64,000 bases of DNA from Bradyrhizobium diazoefficiens (GTDB lineage Bacteria > Pseudomonadota > Alphaproteobacteria > Rhizobiales > Xanthobacteraceae). Every line of letters begins with the position of its first letter. Within the stretch, counting starts at the first letter, position 1. The stretch spans positions 2,356,001 to 2,420,000 of the forward strand of contig NZ_JAENXS010000002.1 in NCBI RefSeq assembly GCF_016612535.1. Reading direction: 5' to 3'. The position numbers and the translations under genes were made by a program. Positions 9,102 through 18,904 of this stretch are shown here, in pieces. The notes beneath the pieces were generated by a model. That model had not been told where the DNA came from. It made no database searches and worked only from the letters and a program-made list of their open reading frames with translations.

Positions 9102-9851
9102 TCAGACGTTCTCAAACATCCAAAATGCCAGCATGCGGGCCCCATAAGTCAGGACGACGCCGATCAGCATCATTGAGAGGGCCGTCCAGTCACTATTGAA
9201 GAGCGAGGCGAGGAGTGCAACGGGCACCAGGCCGACCCCAAACATGCACATGCCGATGATGATCGATTTCAATCCCCAATAGAAATAGGCCGTCAGGAGA
9301 CCGATCATCCAGAGGCAGGTCCCGAAAATATAGGAGGAAGAGAAGAAACCGATGGCGCTGACAACGCGCGTCTTTCGAAACGCCGACAGTGGAGCCAGAA
9401 TGACAATGCAGACCACGATCGCCCATTGCGCGGCGAGGCTGACGTAGTGCAGCAAGTTCTCCGACGCCCAGGTAGCGCCGTAGAGAAGCATCATAAGCAG
9501 CGTTACGGAACCAATCCCGATCGCTAGCATGAGGAGAAAGGCTCCGATTCCCTGCAGCGTCTCTTTCGCCCAGGCGGTATTCGCGGCACGAGCGCTCTTT
9601 GCATCGTGTTGCCTGGCCGCGGCACGCGTCAGCTCGGACTGGACCTGAGGTACCGGGGGCAAAGGTTGCGCAACCTTCGGCGGCGGGAATAGCTGTTCAA
9701 CTTCAGCCGCTCTCTTCCAGGCATCAAATCCTGCACACCACACAAAGACCTCGCCGGGTCTCGCCATCCCGCTCAAGAGACTGATCAACCGGTCCTGCGG
9801 TAGCGGGGCGACGGTTTGCCGATGCTGATCGACGTAATACCAGGCGGACAT
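9102..9851 (-). CDS. GYF_2-domain membrane protein
   Basis: 249 residues. Residues 1-55 match the GYF_2 (DUF4339) pattern: MSAWYYVDQ, then a 'control' segment and EVFVWCAGFDAWKRAAEV. A proline- and charge-rich linker follows. From about residue 95 there are about five hydrophobic segments (for example GIGAFLLMLAIGIGSVTLLM and WAIVVCIVILAPL), so it is an inner-membrane protein with a cytoplasmic peptide-binding-like head. It is the last gene of a minus-strand series with the KTSC and trypsin-like genes. Specific function is unknown. Confidence 0.8.
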   Translation of the reverse strand: MSAWYYVDQHRQTVAPLPQDRLISLLSGMARPGEVFVWCAGFDAWKRAAEVEQLFPPPKVAQPLPPVPQVQSELTRAAARQHDAKSARAANTAWAKETLQGIGAFLLMLAIGIGSVTLLMMLLYGATWASENLLHYVSLAAQWAIVVCIVILAPLSAFRKTRVVSAIGFFSSSYIFGTCLWMIGLLTAYFYWGLKSIIIGMCMFGVGLVPVALLASLFNSDWTALSMMLIGVVLTYGARMLAFWMFENV

Positions 9852-9917
9852 GAGCCCTCCTTCGCTTAAACGAGTACATCCGGATCGGCATAGGCGCTCT
9901 GCCGCGCCGCTGTGAAT

Positions 9918-10274
9918 TCAGTAGGGCGGGACTCGGTGGGTGCGGCAATCGAACGGGCCGTCCGAGCCCGTTCCCTTGATGCGCTCGTTGTAGAATGTGC
10001 CCATCGATGGCGCTTCGAGAAACGCACTCAGTATGGCCTTTGGAAATTCGCAATAATGATAGTAGGTCGTATTGAGGCGAATGATCATATATTGCTTGGT
10101 GTCATCATAGCAGACACGCGTGATAAAGCTGCTGCGGCTGATATCGTTACAGGAAAATGTCTTGAGATCGACGGGACCTCGGTATTTGACGTTGACTGTC
10201 TCGCCATGCGACGGCAGCAGGTACGCGCCGAAGAGCGCAAGCGACGCAACCCACAGCGTTCGTTTCAGGCGCAA
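9918..10274 (-). CDS. Exported KTSC-domain protein
   Basis: 118 residues. It has an N-terminal signal peptide (MRLKRTLWVASLALFGAYL) ending near SHGE. The body contains a short beta-rich KTSC-type domain: SRSSFITRVCYDD, YMIIRLNTTYYHYCEFP, then AFLEAPSMGTFYNERIKG, which is the usual 'Y-x-Y-x-x-V-P ... S-x-G-x-x-F/Y-N' ending of the family. KTSC domains are small and functionally undefined. Cysteines at CNDIS, CYDD, YCEF and FDCR could form disulfides in the periplasm. It starts 10 bp after the trypsin-like gene ends, so co-transcription with it is likely. Confidence 0.75.
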   Translation of the reverse strand: MRLKRTLWVASLALFGAYLLPSHGETVNVKYRGPVDLKTFSCNDISRSSFITRVCYDDTKQYMIIRLNTTYYHYCEFPKAILSAFLEAPSMGTFYNERIKGTGSDGPFDCRTHRVPPY

Positions 10275-10283
10275 GGCGGATCC

Positions 10284-11459
10284 TCAATAACGGGTGCCGG
10301 GTATGTATTTGTCGAGGCGCGAGGGCGTCAGCTTGCCGTCGGCGTGATAGCCGACGAGATCGATCTTTCCGTCGAAATCAACGTCATGAAAAGAGATATC
10401 CCACTTCGTGTCGCGATTGCGGTCTGCGACCGAGATATCCGTCTTGCCGTCGAAGTTCGTATCGAGATGCGCCGAGATGGGTTTGGTGAGGTCGTCAGGC
10501 GTGACGAAGGAATAGTCGGGCTTGCCATCGCAGTTCGTATCGTACTGGATGAGCCCAGCGATGTTCTGCCGGTCCCTTCCCTCATATAGTTTCACCGACT
10601 TGCAGGTCGCCGGCGCTTTGGCCGGTATCGGCTGACCGGCCTTGGCTAGAAACGCCTGGACATCGGCGATGGAGATCGCGAAGTTCAACGCTTCGCCCTT
10701 GGCCTTGAAGGCGTTCACGCCGACGAGCTTGCCATCGTCCGATAGGAGGGGGCCGCCCGAATTGCCGGGATTGATCGGTGTCTGGGTCTGGATCACGCTT
10801 GCCTTGTGCGCACCTTCTTCGTCGCGCCATTCGTAGTCCTTACGGTATTGGCTGATAAATCCTTTGGTGTAGGTCCAGGCCTCTCCGGTCGGATGCCCGA
10901 TCGCGTGCACGTCGGCGCCGACCTGAATGTCGGCTTCGGAGCCCAGGGCGATCGGCTTGACGTCGCGCGGGGTCGCCGCCAGGCGAAGGAGGGCCAGGTC
11001 GTGGCCCGGATCGATTTTCACGACCTGCGCGATCTCGAAGTCCGCCTCGGATGGCTTGCTGCCCTCGGTTGGCGGCTTGAACAGGAGACCGACCTTCTGG
11101 AAGCCCTTGACCACATGCCAGTTGGTCAGGACCGTGTCCCCGGGCCCGATATAGGAACCTGAACCAATGCTGGTGTCGGTGACGACGATGACGACGGAGG
11201 GCGATAGCAACCGGTAGATCTCGGAATCGTGCCGGCCGCGGCTGGCGAAAGGCGCGTCCGCGAGCTTGGCGCCGGCATACTTGCTGGCAAGCGAGATGCC
11301 GAGACCGCCCATATCGTAAAGTTCGGGGGTGCTCTCAAGCGAGAGTATGCTAGCGTTCTCGGGCGACGCCGGGAGGGCCTTGCCGACCAAGTCTGCCTGG
11401 GCCACGGCTGTATCCGTGAGGGCGACGGCAATGAAGGCTGACAGAACGGCACGCTTCAT
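10284..11459 (-). CDS. Secreted trypsin-like (HtrA/S1C-type) serine protease
   Basis: 391 residues from the ATG at 11459 (MKRAVLSAFIAVALTDTAVA, a signal peptide), preceded by GGGGAG. The catalytic triad is visible: His115 in TNWHVVKGF, Asp154 in PGHDLALLRLA and Ser234 in NPGNSGGPLLS. Instead of a PDZ domain, the C-terminus has four short Asp/Asn repeats (TNCDGKPDY, TNFDGKTDI, RNRDTKWDI, VDFDGKIDL). They resemble calcium-binding EF-hand or FG-GAP loops. It is divergent from, and overlaps by 26 bp, the CHAT gene start, and runs with the KTSC and GYF_2 genes. Probably periplasmic; substrates unknown. Calcium-dependent anchoring is my inference from the loops. Confidence 0.9.
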   Translation of the reverse strand: MKRAVLSAFIAVALTDTAVAQADLVGKALPASPENASILSLESTPELYDMGGLGISLASKYAGAKLADAPFASRGRHDSEIYRLLSPSVVIVVTDTSIGSGSYIGPGDTVLTNWHVVKGFQKVGLLFKPPTEGSKPSEADFEIAQVVKIDPGHDLALLRLAATPRDVKPIALGSEADIQVGADVHAIGHPTGEAWTYTKGFISQYRKDYEWRDEEGAHKASVIQTQTPINPGNSGGPLLSDDGKLVGVNAFKAKGEALNFAISIADVQAFLAKAGQPIPAKAPATCKSVKLYEGRDRQNIAGLIQYDTNCDGKPDYSFVTPDDLTKPISAHLDTNFDGKTDISVADRNRDTKWDISFHDVDFDGKIDLVGYHADGKLTPSRLDKYIPGTRY

Positions 11460-14400
11460 ACGATCGGGCTCCCCATCCCTGATGCAGTTGCTGGCAGCGA
11501 TGGTGCTCTGCACAACCTTGCAGTTCATTCCCGTTTCGCGCGCATTTTCACAGCCCGCGCCGGATTTGGAAAGCCGAAAACAGGCCGCTTACCAGAAATT
11601 TCATCACGGCCAGGTCCGGGAGGCGGCGCGGGAGATCGCCGAGCTTGCCAAACAAACCGACGATAAATCTGCCAAGGCTTATCTGCTCCGCGATCTGACC
11701 GAGATCTGTACGACGGCGTATGAGCTTGATTGCGCGGTTCAAGCCGAGATTGCGGCCTATGAGATCGTCAAGAGTGACGAAAAGCTCAAGGCGCTCTTCT
11801 CAGAACTTTATGCTTATTTGGTTCGCGCTCAGGTCTGGGCGAATAATCCGGAGGTGCAGACGGGCGTCTTCCGGGACAACAAGGTCCCGTTCAATCCCGC
11901 CGCGACACCTTATCCGGCCATGATGGCCAACCTGGCGGCGGTCACATATTTCCTGCGGTCGAACAATCAACGGTTAGCTGAAAAAGCTTACTCCACCGCT
12001 GTCATCAGCCTGCTATTGATCGACCCCAAAGACAAGTACAGCATCGGCAAGGGGCTGGTCGAGCTGCTCGAATCTCTGATCGTGCAACAGGATATCGTAA
12101 GCGCACAGGCGCTTGCGCGACTTATAGATCCCTACATTTCCGCCAACTTCAATCATGAAGGGCCGGTATTCGCAGGTTACATACATCTGACGAACCAACT
12201 CTTCGCCATGACGAGCCGGTCGAGGAAGGCGGCGAGCTATCTCGACGAGGCGATCCGGCTGAACGATCGCCTCGACATCAACGACGGCATCAAGCTCTAC
12301 CGCACTTCGACCAGCAATAGCCTCGCTTCACTGTCACTGCTCTTTGAAGGCACGACCGACGAGGCCGCTGCCGTTCACGAGCGCCATCCGCTACAGTCTC
12401 AGAGAGAAGCGATCCTTGCACGGGGGCATTTTGAGACGCTGCAGGAGTTTTACTTTGCGCTCTCCGATGTGCTCATCGAAAGCTCCAGGGAGTCGCCCCG
12501 AACGGCGGCCTGGAAGCCGCTGTTCGCCTCGATCCCTCCAACGTGGCAACTGAAGGGGCTGATTGCCGAGAATATCGAGTCCTATCGCCATTTTGTGCTC
12601 GGGCTTATTACGTTCAGGACATCCAAGCCAGAAGGCGCTCAACTGGTCCAAACAGCGGCAAGGGAACGCATTGAAGTCTTTGAGACGTTTCTGAAGCAGC
12701 GTTTTGAGGGGTTTCAGCTTCCTTCTTTGATGGATCTGCTCGTCATCGAGACTGCGCTTACATCCCTTGCGGACTATCCCCCGGCGGATGCCGCCGATCT
12801 GGCACTGAAGGGCAGCGAGATGCTGTCCCGCACACTGCGGCATCAGACCAGCGATTTTGCCGTGCTCATCGGCGCGCAGAAGACCGAACGCGCTCGCGCC
12901 ACCGTGCGCTCCCATTATCTCCTGCTGCAACAAAAGCGGCAGTGGGAGCTCGATCAGATCAAGCTCCTCATGGCGGGCGGCAAGAAAGAGGCCGGCTATC
13001 TCATTACAACCTATGCGGGCCTCACGGAGACGATCGGGCGATTGGGGGAGACCCTCGCAAAAGATGCGGATTACGCCAAAGCAATCGGCTATCCGACGAC
13101 CGCGCAGATGCAGTCTGTCCTCGAACCCAATGAAGTCTTCCTTACTTTCTTCCCAACGCTGAAAGGCATGGGCCGCCTCTGCATTTCGAAAACGACGGCG
13201 CTCTTTTCGGTTTCTGATGTCAATCCGCAGCAGGCGATCCTGGACGCCAAGCTGTTGCGGCTGGCGCTGACGCAGGAACGCGCGCCCGATGATACACTGG
13301 ATAGCCAGTATCCGGTGGCATCGGCGGTCCGGCTTGGCGATCTGCTCTTCAAAGGCCTTGAGGCGTGCCTGGTGCCGGGTTCGCTGGTTAATGCTGCCCC
13401 TCCGGAGGAGCTCGCCGGTATTCCCCTCGCGGCTCTGCTCGAGGAAGCGCCGCCCCGTCGGGGTGACGGCTATGACCTGCTGGCGGCGCGCTGGCTCGGA
13501 AAGAAGTTCAGATTCGCAACCTCGATTTCTGCGCGCCACCTGCTTGGCACGCGCGCATCCGTGTCACACCAGCACGCTTCGCTTCCTTATCTCGGGCTCG
13601 GCAATCCGGCTCTTTCAACCGCTACGCAGCAGGCAAGCCTGACGCGTGGCGGCAATGCGAATGCCTCGCTGCGCGGCGCCCTGAGCGAACTTGGATCGCT
13701 TCCCGAAACAGCCGATGAAATCACCAGCGTTGCGCAGCTTATGAGGGCATCGAAACGCGATGTCCTTTTGGGCGCGGACGCTTCGGAAGAAGATTTTCGC
13801 ACGAAGGATCTCGGCAAATACGACATTATTCATTTTGCGACGCATGGGCTGCTGCGCAACGACGTGCCCGGCGTCAATGAGGCGTCCCTCGTTTTGACGC
13901 CCAACGATCTCTCCGACAGTTTCAACGATGGATTATTGACGGCGTCCGAGATCACGCGGCTGCCACTGGATGCGCGCCTCGTAGTTTTGTCGGCCTGCAA
14001 CACGGCACGAATCGACACCTCGGCCGCGAATATTGGTATCACCGATCTCTCCGCTGCCTTCTCGGTCGCGGGCTCTCCGACATTGCTGGCGTCCCTTTGG
14101 ACCGTGGAAACCAACGCCGCGCATGATCTCGTTCTGGAATTTTTCAGATCCTGGAAGGACCAACGTCACAAGAGCGCATCAGCAGCTTTATCGGAAGGAA
14201 TCGAACGCTACCTCGCCAAGGCCGACAGGGCCCACCATCACCCGCGCTTCTGGGCTCCCTTCATCGTCTTCGGCTATGGCGCCAGCCTTCCCGACGACGC
14301 TCCGCTTTCAACGGCCACGGCCTTTGCGTATGAGCATATTGATCGCGATGATGTCGGCGAAGTTCTTGATGCTAAAGCGGATGCCGGCCGCCTGTTACTT

Positions 14401-15456
14401 TCGGTAATGGGGGACTGGGATGGCAAGAGCATGGCGAGCATCATCAGGGATGCCGCCACCGACGGCGCGCGCCTTGCGGCGCCGTCGCATGAGATCGGCG
14501 CCGGCCAGCTTCTCATCGATCAATCGCAAATCTATGCGTTTGGCTATAAGGCGTCGGTACATCCTTACCCGATCGTGAGGCGGTTTGCGCCGAGCGGCTC
14601 CGAGGTGTGGGAGACGACATGGCCGGATCTTGTGGACGACATGCCGTTCGGGTCGCTGGCCGTCGGGAGCGACATCGTCATGCTGTCGGGATCGACTTAT
14701 TCATCGCATACGGAGGAACGCGTGGCGCGCCTCATCCGGTTTGACCACGATGGGCATGAGATCACGCGCAAGGATATCAAGGTCGGATTATCCGAGTTTA
14801 TCATCGGCAGATGGGCACTGCTCTCAAGGGTCGGCGCGGATCTCGCGCTCATCATCAACTCCCGGCAGTTTGGCAATTTCGGCTCAAACGAGGCTCTGTT
14901 CGGCCTGCCCACACTGTGCCAGGGCCCGCTTCAGGCGGCCGTCTATCTGCTGGACGGCGCGAGCTTTGAGGTGAAGAAGACACTTACGATCCCGGACTAT
15001 CAGGTCTTCGCCGCGGAGGGGGGCGAGAGCCGACTGATGATCGGCGGCCAGACGCGGGGATATTGCGATAGCGGCGGCAAAGGACTTCTTATCGCGGCGA
15101 GCCCGGAGCTGACGCCATCGCCGCTCTGGAAGGATGACGACCAGTTTCCTTCCAACGTCCAGTCTGTGGCGAGCGCGAACGGCGAGACGCTTTTCGTGGT
15201 CAAGCGGCAGCGGCCGATTGGCGTGAGGCGCCTCGGCGTAGCGGCGCCGGAGTCGAATTCAAAAAGATGGGGTGACGGAGGCGACGAACTGCTCGAATTT
15301 TCGGTGCTCAGGATCGGCCAGGACGGCGCAGCGGTGCCCACCTACAACTCCTCGTTCGGACTGAGTGCATTCGCGCAGGGAATTGTTTTCGACCGCGGCG
15401 CGCCGGTCATTTACGGCAGCCTTGGCGGCCGCGCGGCGATTTCGGAACGGCGATAG
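11434..15456 (+). CDS. Large exported CHAT-domain (caspase-like) protease
   Basis: 1340 residues from the ATG at 11434 (MKADRTARF). This start has GAGGG upstream and gives a basic n-region before the hydrophobic stretch LMQLLAAMVLCTTLQFIPV, cleaved near AFSQ. An alternative start is the ATG at 11482. Domains: a helical, TPR-like N-terminal half (from about EAAREIAELAKQ), then a CHAT peptidase with catalytic His804 in HFATHG and Cys855 in LSACNTA, followed by GITDLSAAFSVAG and SLWTVE typical of CHAT. The last ~350 residues look beta-rich and propeller-like. CHAT proteases usually act in the cytoplasm in conflict or signalling systems; an exported one beside a trypsin-like protease and a subtilase is unusual. 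Confidence 0.88.
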   Translation, partial: KADRTARFIRSGSPSLMQLLAAMVLCTTLQFIPVSRAFSQPAPDLESRKQAAYQKFHHGQVREAAREIAELAKQTDDKSAKAYLLRDLTEICTTAYELDCAVQAEIAAYEIVKSDEKLKALFSELYAYLVRAQVWANNPEVQTGVFRDNKVPFNPAATPYPAMMANLAAVTYFLRSNNQRLAEKAYSTAVISLLLIDPKDKYSIGKGLVELLESLIVQQDIVSAQALARLIDPYISANFNHEGPVFAGYIHLTNQLFAMTSRSRKAASYLDEAIRLNDRLDINDGIKLYRTSTSNSLASLSLLFEGTTDEAAAVHERHPLQSQREAILARGHFETLQEFYFALSDVLIESSRESPRTAAWKPLFASIPPTWQLKGLIAENIESYRHFVLGLITFRTSKPEGAQLVQTAARERIEVFETFLKQRFEGFQLPSLMDLLVIETALTSLADYPPADAADLALKGSEMLSRTLRHQTSDFAVLIGAQKTERARATVRSHYLLLQQKRQWELDQIKLLMAGGKKEAGYLITTYAGLTETIGRLGETLAKDADYAKAIGYPTTAQMQSVLEPNEVFLTFFPTLKGMGRLCISKTTALFSVSDVNPQQAILDAKLLRLALTQERAPDDTLDSQYPVASAVRLGDLLFKGLEACLVPGSLVNAAPPEELAGIPLAALLEEAPPRRGDGYDLLAARWLGKKFRFATSISARHLLGTRASVSHQHASLPYLGLGNPALSTATQQASLTRGGNANASLRGALSELGSLPETADEITSVAQLMRASKRDVLLGADASEEDFRTKDLGKYDIIHFATHGLLRNDVPGVNEASLVLTPNDLSDSFNDGLLTASEITRLPLDARLVVLSACNTARIDTSAANIGITDLSAAFSVAGSPTLLASLWTVETNAAHDLVLEFFRSWKDQRHKSASAALSEGIERYLAKADRAHHHPRFWAPFIVFGYGASLPDDAPLSTATAFAYEHIDRDDVGEVLDAKADAGRLLLSVMGDWDGKSMASIIRDAATDGARLAAPSHEIGAGQLLIDQSQIYAFGYKASVHPYPIVRRFAPSGSEVWETTWPDLVDDMPFGSLAVGSDIVMLSGSTYSSHTEERVARLIRFDHDGHEITRKDIKVGLSEFIIGRWALLSRVGADLALIINSRQFGNFGSNEALFGLPTLCQGPLQAAVYLLDGASFEVKKTLTIPDYQVFAAEGGESRLMIGGQTRGYCDSGGKGLLIAASPELTPSPLWKDDDQFPSNVQSVASANGETLFVVKRQRPIGVRRLGVAAPESNSKRWGDGGDELLEFSVLRIGQDGAAVPTYNSSFGLSAFAQGIVFDRGAPVIYGSLGGRAAISERR

Positions 15457-15719
15457 GTGTACGGATTTACAGTTCGGCAACTCTCGGGCGTTCCAACCGA
15501 CAGCTTGCAGAATAAGTATGGTCGATCGTGGGTCTAACCGTTGAACCCGAAAGACACACTCACGCTTCACTCTGACTGGCGCGTCACAGCGTAGCGCGGG
15601 ATTCATATACTTCGTTTCAAAGTTGTGATTGACAACTCGTTCGCCTGGTCCGAAACTGAGGCAATAAGAATAATCATATTCACAACTGTTTTTGCGGCGC
15701 TGTTTTTTGGGGGCGGGAT

Positions 15720-16760
15720 ATGTTTGGCGCGGCTTCACGCGGCGCGCTTCTCTGTGCTGCGTTGTGTTTGGGCTCCTGTACGAGCCTCAATGTTATCCAT
15801 GATCCGCATCCTTTCCTCGACCGCCAGCAAGTGCCCAACTTGCTGAAATCGATGAGATGCGAGCTCATTACGTATATCGAAGCAAACCGGCAGCGGCGCA
15901 ATCTCTTCTATCTGCTCCGCAATTTCGACCGGACCTATGCGTTCGCAACCTTTCCGCACTATGAGCTATCGGAAAAACTGTTCGGTCTGATCGTGCTGGA
16001 TCTCAAGGTTCAGGACACGGTTGGCGTGGGCGCCACCATTGATCCTCTGAACACGGTGGACGCTGCAACGACCCGGACATGGCATTTTGGACCGTCGGCT
16101 GGAAATCAGAACACGTATGAGCTGAACTGGAGCTTCCTGGTGCCTCAGGATGCTCGTCTCACGCCGCCGCTGAACAAGATCGATCCTTTCCAGTGCTACA
16201 CATCGTTGCCGCCCGTCGTCCAGTTTCCGGGCCTGGACGATCGGCTGAGGAAAGCTGGGTATGTCGCCCGCGATTTCGATGGTCTCGCGCGCGGCAACTA
16301 TCCGGAGCTGGCGAACTTTGTTCGCGTCACCGTCAACGGGACAGTGCCCTTAGCTGCATGGCTGCAGGATAACAGCACCGAGACCTGGGCCAATTTTGCA
16401 GCTCTCGACAGGAAGCTTGAGGCAAACGAGCAGTTCATACCCGCTCAGATGATCTACACATTTGCCGTCCAGGCGAGCGTCGGGCTCGAGGTCAAATTTA
16501 CACTGGTTTCGCCGGTCTGGAGCGCGCTCGCACCAAACGCAAACGGCTCAACCCAGCACACAAGTCAGATTCAGATCTGGCTTAACGGCGAGCCCGCGAA
16601 GCTTGCGGCAGCGGCTCAGTCAGGCACGGCGGAGATCACCACAACACCTGCCGAGCCGCATGGAGCCGGGCCGCTACCAGGAGCGCCGACGGTCCAGAAG
16701 AAGCGGGGAACGATCACGAACCAGTTGCCGCTCTTTCCGGTGCGACCAACAATTCGCTGA
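15720..16760 (+). CDS. Predicted lipoprotein of unknown function
   Basis: 346 residues. The N-terminus MFGAASRGALLCAALCLGSC gives a signal peptide with lipobox LGSC (lipidated Cys20). The mature part has no family I recognise. It starts with a helical region (LLKSMRCELITYIEANRQRR), then a beta-rich region with FGLIVLDLKVQDTVGVG and LNWSFLVPQD, and ends in a Pro/Ala-rich tail. The beta-rich part (a domain testing 'increased solubility' in amphipathic strands) could be membrane-associated, but that is a guess. It sits 264 bp after the CHAT gene and 21 bp before the subtilase gene, so it probably shares a transcript with the latter. Confidence 0.75.
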   Translation: MFGAASRGALLCAALCLGSCTSLNVIHDPHPFLDRQQVPNLLKSMRCELITYIEANRQRRNLFYLLRNFDRTYAFATFPHYELSEKLFGLIVLDLKVQDTVGVGATIDPLNTVDAATTRTWHFGPSAGNQNTYELNWSFLVPQDARLTPPLNKIDPFQCYTSLPPVVQFPGLDDRLRKAGYVARDFDGLARGNYPELANFVRVTVNGTVPLAAWLQDNSTETWANFAALDRKLEANEQFIPAQMIYTFAVQASVGLEVKFTLVSPVWSALAPNANGSTQHTSQIQIWLNGEPAKLAAAAQSGTAEITTTPAEPHGAGPLPGAPTVQKKRGTITNQLPLFPVRPTIR

Positions 16761-16781
16761 CGAGTTCAAGGGGGCTGAACC

Positions 16782-18209
16782 ATGTGGCGGGTGATGTGGC
16801 AATACGGCTCCTCGCGTATGGGCCCAATGACTGCGGCTGTCGCGCCTGATCTTCAGGGCGTTCTCGATGCCAAGGCTCTTCTGTGGAAGGATCTAAACGC
16901 CTACGGAGATCCCGAGCCGGTGTTCTCCGAGCATCCGGCCTTGCTAAGAACGAGCATGCTTGCGCTGCCTCATCTGCAGGCGGACCCGGCCATGGACCTC
17001 GCAGGTTACGCGCACGTCTTCGTGCCGACGCAGCAGCAGGCGCTGACGCTGGTCAACCGGTTGCGGGCCGAGCGCGACATCGTCTACGCCGACATGCAGG
17101 GTGAGTGGCAATATCCGGTAAAGTTCGGCCAATCGCGACGGGTTCCGACGGCCGAGATCCTGCTGTCGGTCCCGGTGCCTGGCACACCGGATTTGTCGAG
17201 CGAGCAGGGATATCTAGGACCCGCGCCGGCCGGGATCGACGCACTCTATGCGTGGACCATTCCGGGCGGGCGCGGGACCGGCGTCAGGATTGTTGACATC
17301 GAGAACGGCTGGAATTTCGGTCACGAGGATCTGAAAGGCAACGACAACGGCGTGATCTACGGCCCCCATTCGGATAACGATCACGGCACGGCGGTGCTCG
17401 GAATCTTCCATGGGGATGCCAACATCTTCGGCGTAACCGGCATTGCGAGCCAGTCATCGCTCTCCGCGGCGGCGGTCATGTATGATTTCAAGCTGCGCAA
17501 ATGGAATGCCGCAGCGGCGATCAAGTTCGCGGCGGATCGTATGGCGCAGGGCGATGTGATCCTCCTTGAGATGCACGCGCCGGGTCCCAACACTCATGGG
17601 AACAATTCCAAGTCGCAGCAGGGGTTCATTTCGATCGAATACTGGCTGCCCGAATTTGCCGCGATCAAATATGCGACCGGCAAAGGAATTCACGTGGTGG
17701 AAGCTGGCGGCAATGGCGGTGAAAACCTGGATGCGCCGATCTACAACAATGCATTCTCGCGGACAGTTCGTGACTCCGGCGCAATTCTGGTCGGTGGCGG
17801 CAATTCGGCCCATGACGCTCATCCGCGATCACGCATCTGGTGGTCGAACTACGGCAGCCGCGTGGACGTCCAGGGATGGGGTCTTGACATCGTGACTACC
17901 GGAGGACGGTCAGAACCTTCGTACTATGACCGCATCAGCAGCGCCGATGAGTCAAAATGCTATACGCAATCCTTCGGTGGCACTTCGGGAGCATCACCCA
18001 TCATAACGGGAGCCGTCGCTTCGATCAGCGGGGCCCTGAAGGCCGCCGGACGGGCAACGTTGCCTCCCTCAGAGATGAGGCAATTGATGGTGGAGACCGG
18101 GACCGCACAAAGCGACGCCCCCGATTTCCCATCCGCCACGCAACATATTGGACCTCTTCCTGATCTAAGAGCGGCCTTTTCACGTCTGACGCTTGGGGGT
18201 GTAGCATGA
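16782..18209 (+). CDS. Subtilisin-like (S8) serine protease
   Basis: 475 residues, with a strong AGGGGG ribosome site 9 bases before the ATG at 16782. Catalytic residues: Asp172 (VDIENGWNF), His201 (NDHGTAVLG), oxyanion Asn311 (AGGNGGEN) and Ser402 (GGTSGASPI). About 150 residues precede the peptidase domain, like a prodomain. No signal peptide is visible (MWRVMWQYGSSRMGPM), in contrast to its neighbours, so its location is uncertain. It overlaps the next gene by ATGA. Together with the CHAT and trypsin-like genes it makes three different protease folds in one cluster. This suggests a proteolytic cascade, though sequence alone cannot show that. Confidence 0.9.
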   Translation: MWRVMWQYGSSRMGPMTAAVAPDLQGVLDAKALLWKDLNAYGDPEPVFSEHPALLRTSMLALPHLQADPAMDLAGYAHVFVPTQQQALTLVNRLRAERDIVYADMQGEWQYPVKFGQSRRVPTAEILLSVPVPGTPDLSSEQGYLGPAPAGIDALYAWTIPGGRGTGVRIVDIENGWNFGHEDLKGNDNGVIYGPHSDNDHGTAVLGIFHGDANIFGVTGIASQSSLSAAAVMYDFKLRKWNAAAAIKFAADRMAQGDVILLEMHAPGPNTHGNNSKSQQGFISIEYWLPEFAAIKYATGKGIHVVEAGGNGGENLDAPIYNNAFSRTVRDSGAILVGGGNSAHDAHPRSRIWWSNYGSRVDVQGWGLDIVTTGGRSEPSYYDRISSADESKCYTQSFGGTSGASPIITGAVASISGALKAAGRATLPPSEMRQLMVETGTAQSDAPDFPSATQHIGPLPDLRAAFSRLTLGGVA

Positions 18210-18904
18210 GATCACTTTTCACTGTGGCTCGACTAGAGGCAGCAACACTCGTGCTGCTAACTGTTTTTGCGATTCCGCTGGCACAAGCACAATCCGTCAG
18301 GCTTCCGCCAGCGTTGCAGGCCTGCTTCAGCCGGGACCATGGCAAACCGATTCAACTCGTCCCCGAAGGTGATATCCAGACCTGCTATCCACCGGCTTTT
18401 CAATTCGTGATGTCACGGGGTTGGCTTAGCCCCGCAAGCTTTTGGGAGTATGCCGGCAATCAGGGCTCGATGCAGTGGCTTGAGTATGTCTCGTCCTGGC
18501 GGCTGCCGGGCAACGCCATTGAGTGCAAGGCGATTTCCGATGGGTTTGGTTTTACCTTTAACGGCGAGGTCGAGCGCGTCCGGCGCTGGTTGTTTACCCC
18601 CGCGGGCTTGGCGCGGCTATCCGATCCGCAGGACCGAGCGAAGCATCTGACAGACGCGTATCAGCGAACGACGCCCCCTTGCGCAATCGGAGCGCCTAAG
18701 ACGACACAAACGGACGTCGAGAAGATGCTGCAGCGGATTGCAGCGGGTCCAGCGGTTTACCAGTGCACGCCTTGGGGACGTGGCGGATGTGACAACGGGA
18801 AACCGCGAACGGGCACATTCGTCAACGTATCCAACCCGCTTGCCAATGAACTCGGCGGCGCACGCGCGCAGTCCTACGAACTCGTTTTGAAGTTGTTTGA
18901 ATGA
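18206..18904 (+). CDS. Small secreted protein, unrecognised family
   Basis: 232 residues. Signal peptide (MRSLFTVARLEAATLVLLTV ending near LAQAQS). The mature part is rich in aromatic residues (FVMSRGWLSPASFWEYAGN, MQWLEYVSSWRLPG) and has six cysteines (ACFSR, TCYPP, ECKAI, PPCAI, YQCTP, GGCDN), so disulfides in the periplasm are likely. It starts in a 4-base overlap with the subtilase, so the two are coupled. It may be a substrate, inhibitor or cofactor of that protease; nothing in the sequence decides which. Confidence 0.75.
   Translation: MRSLFTVARLEAATLVLLTVFAIPLAQAQSVRLPPALQACFSRDHGKPIQLVPEGDIQTCYPPAFQFVMSRGWLSPASFWEYAGNQGSMQWLEYVSSWRLPGNAIECKAISDGFGFTFNGEVERVRRWLFTPAGLARLSDPQDRAKHLTDAYQRTTPPCAIGAPKTTQTDVEKMLQRIAAGPAVYQCTPWGRGGCDNGKPRTGTFVNVSNPLANELGGARAQSYELVLKLFE

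Noticed and set aside
12391..13539. 382-codon minus-strand frame inside the CHAT gene
   Set aside because: Antisense shadow of a high-GC gene; no family resemblance, Arg/Gln-rich composition typical of shadows.
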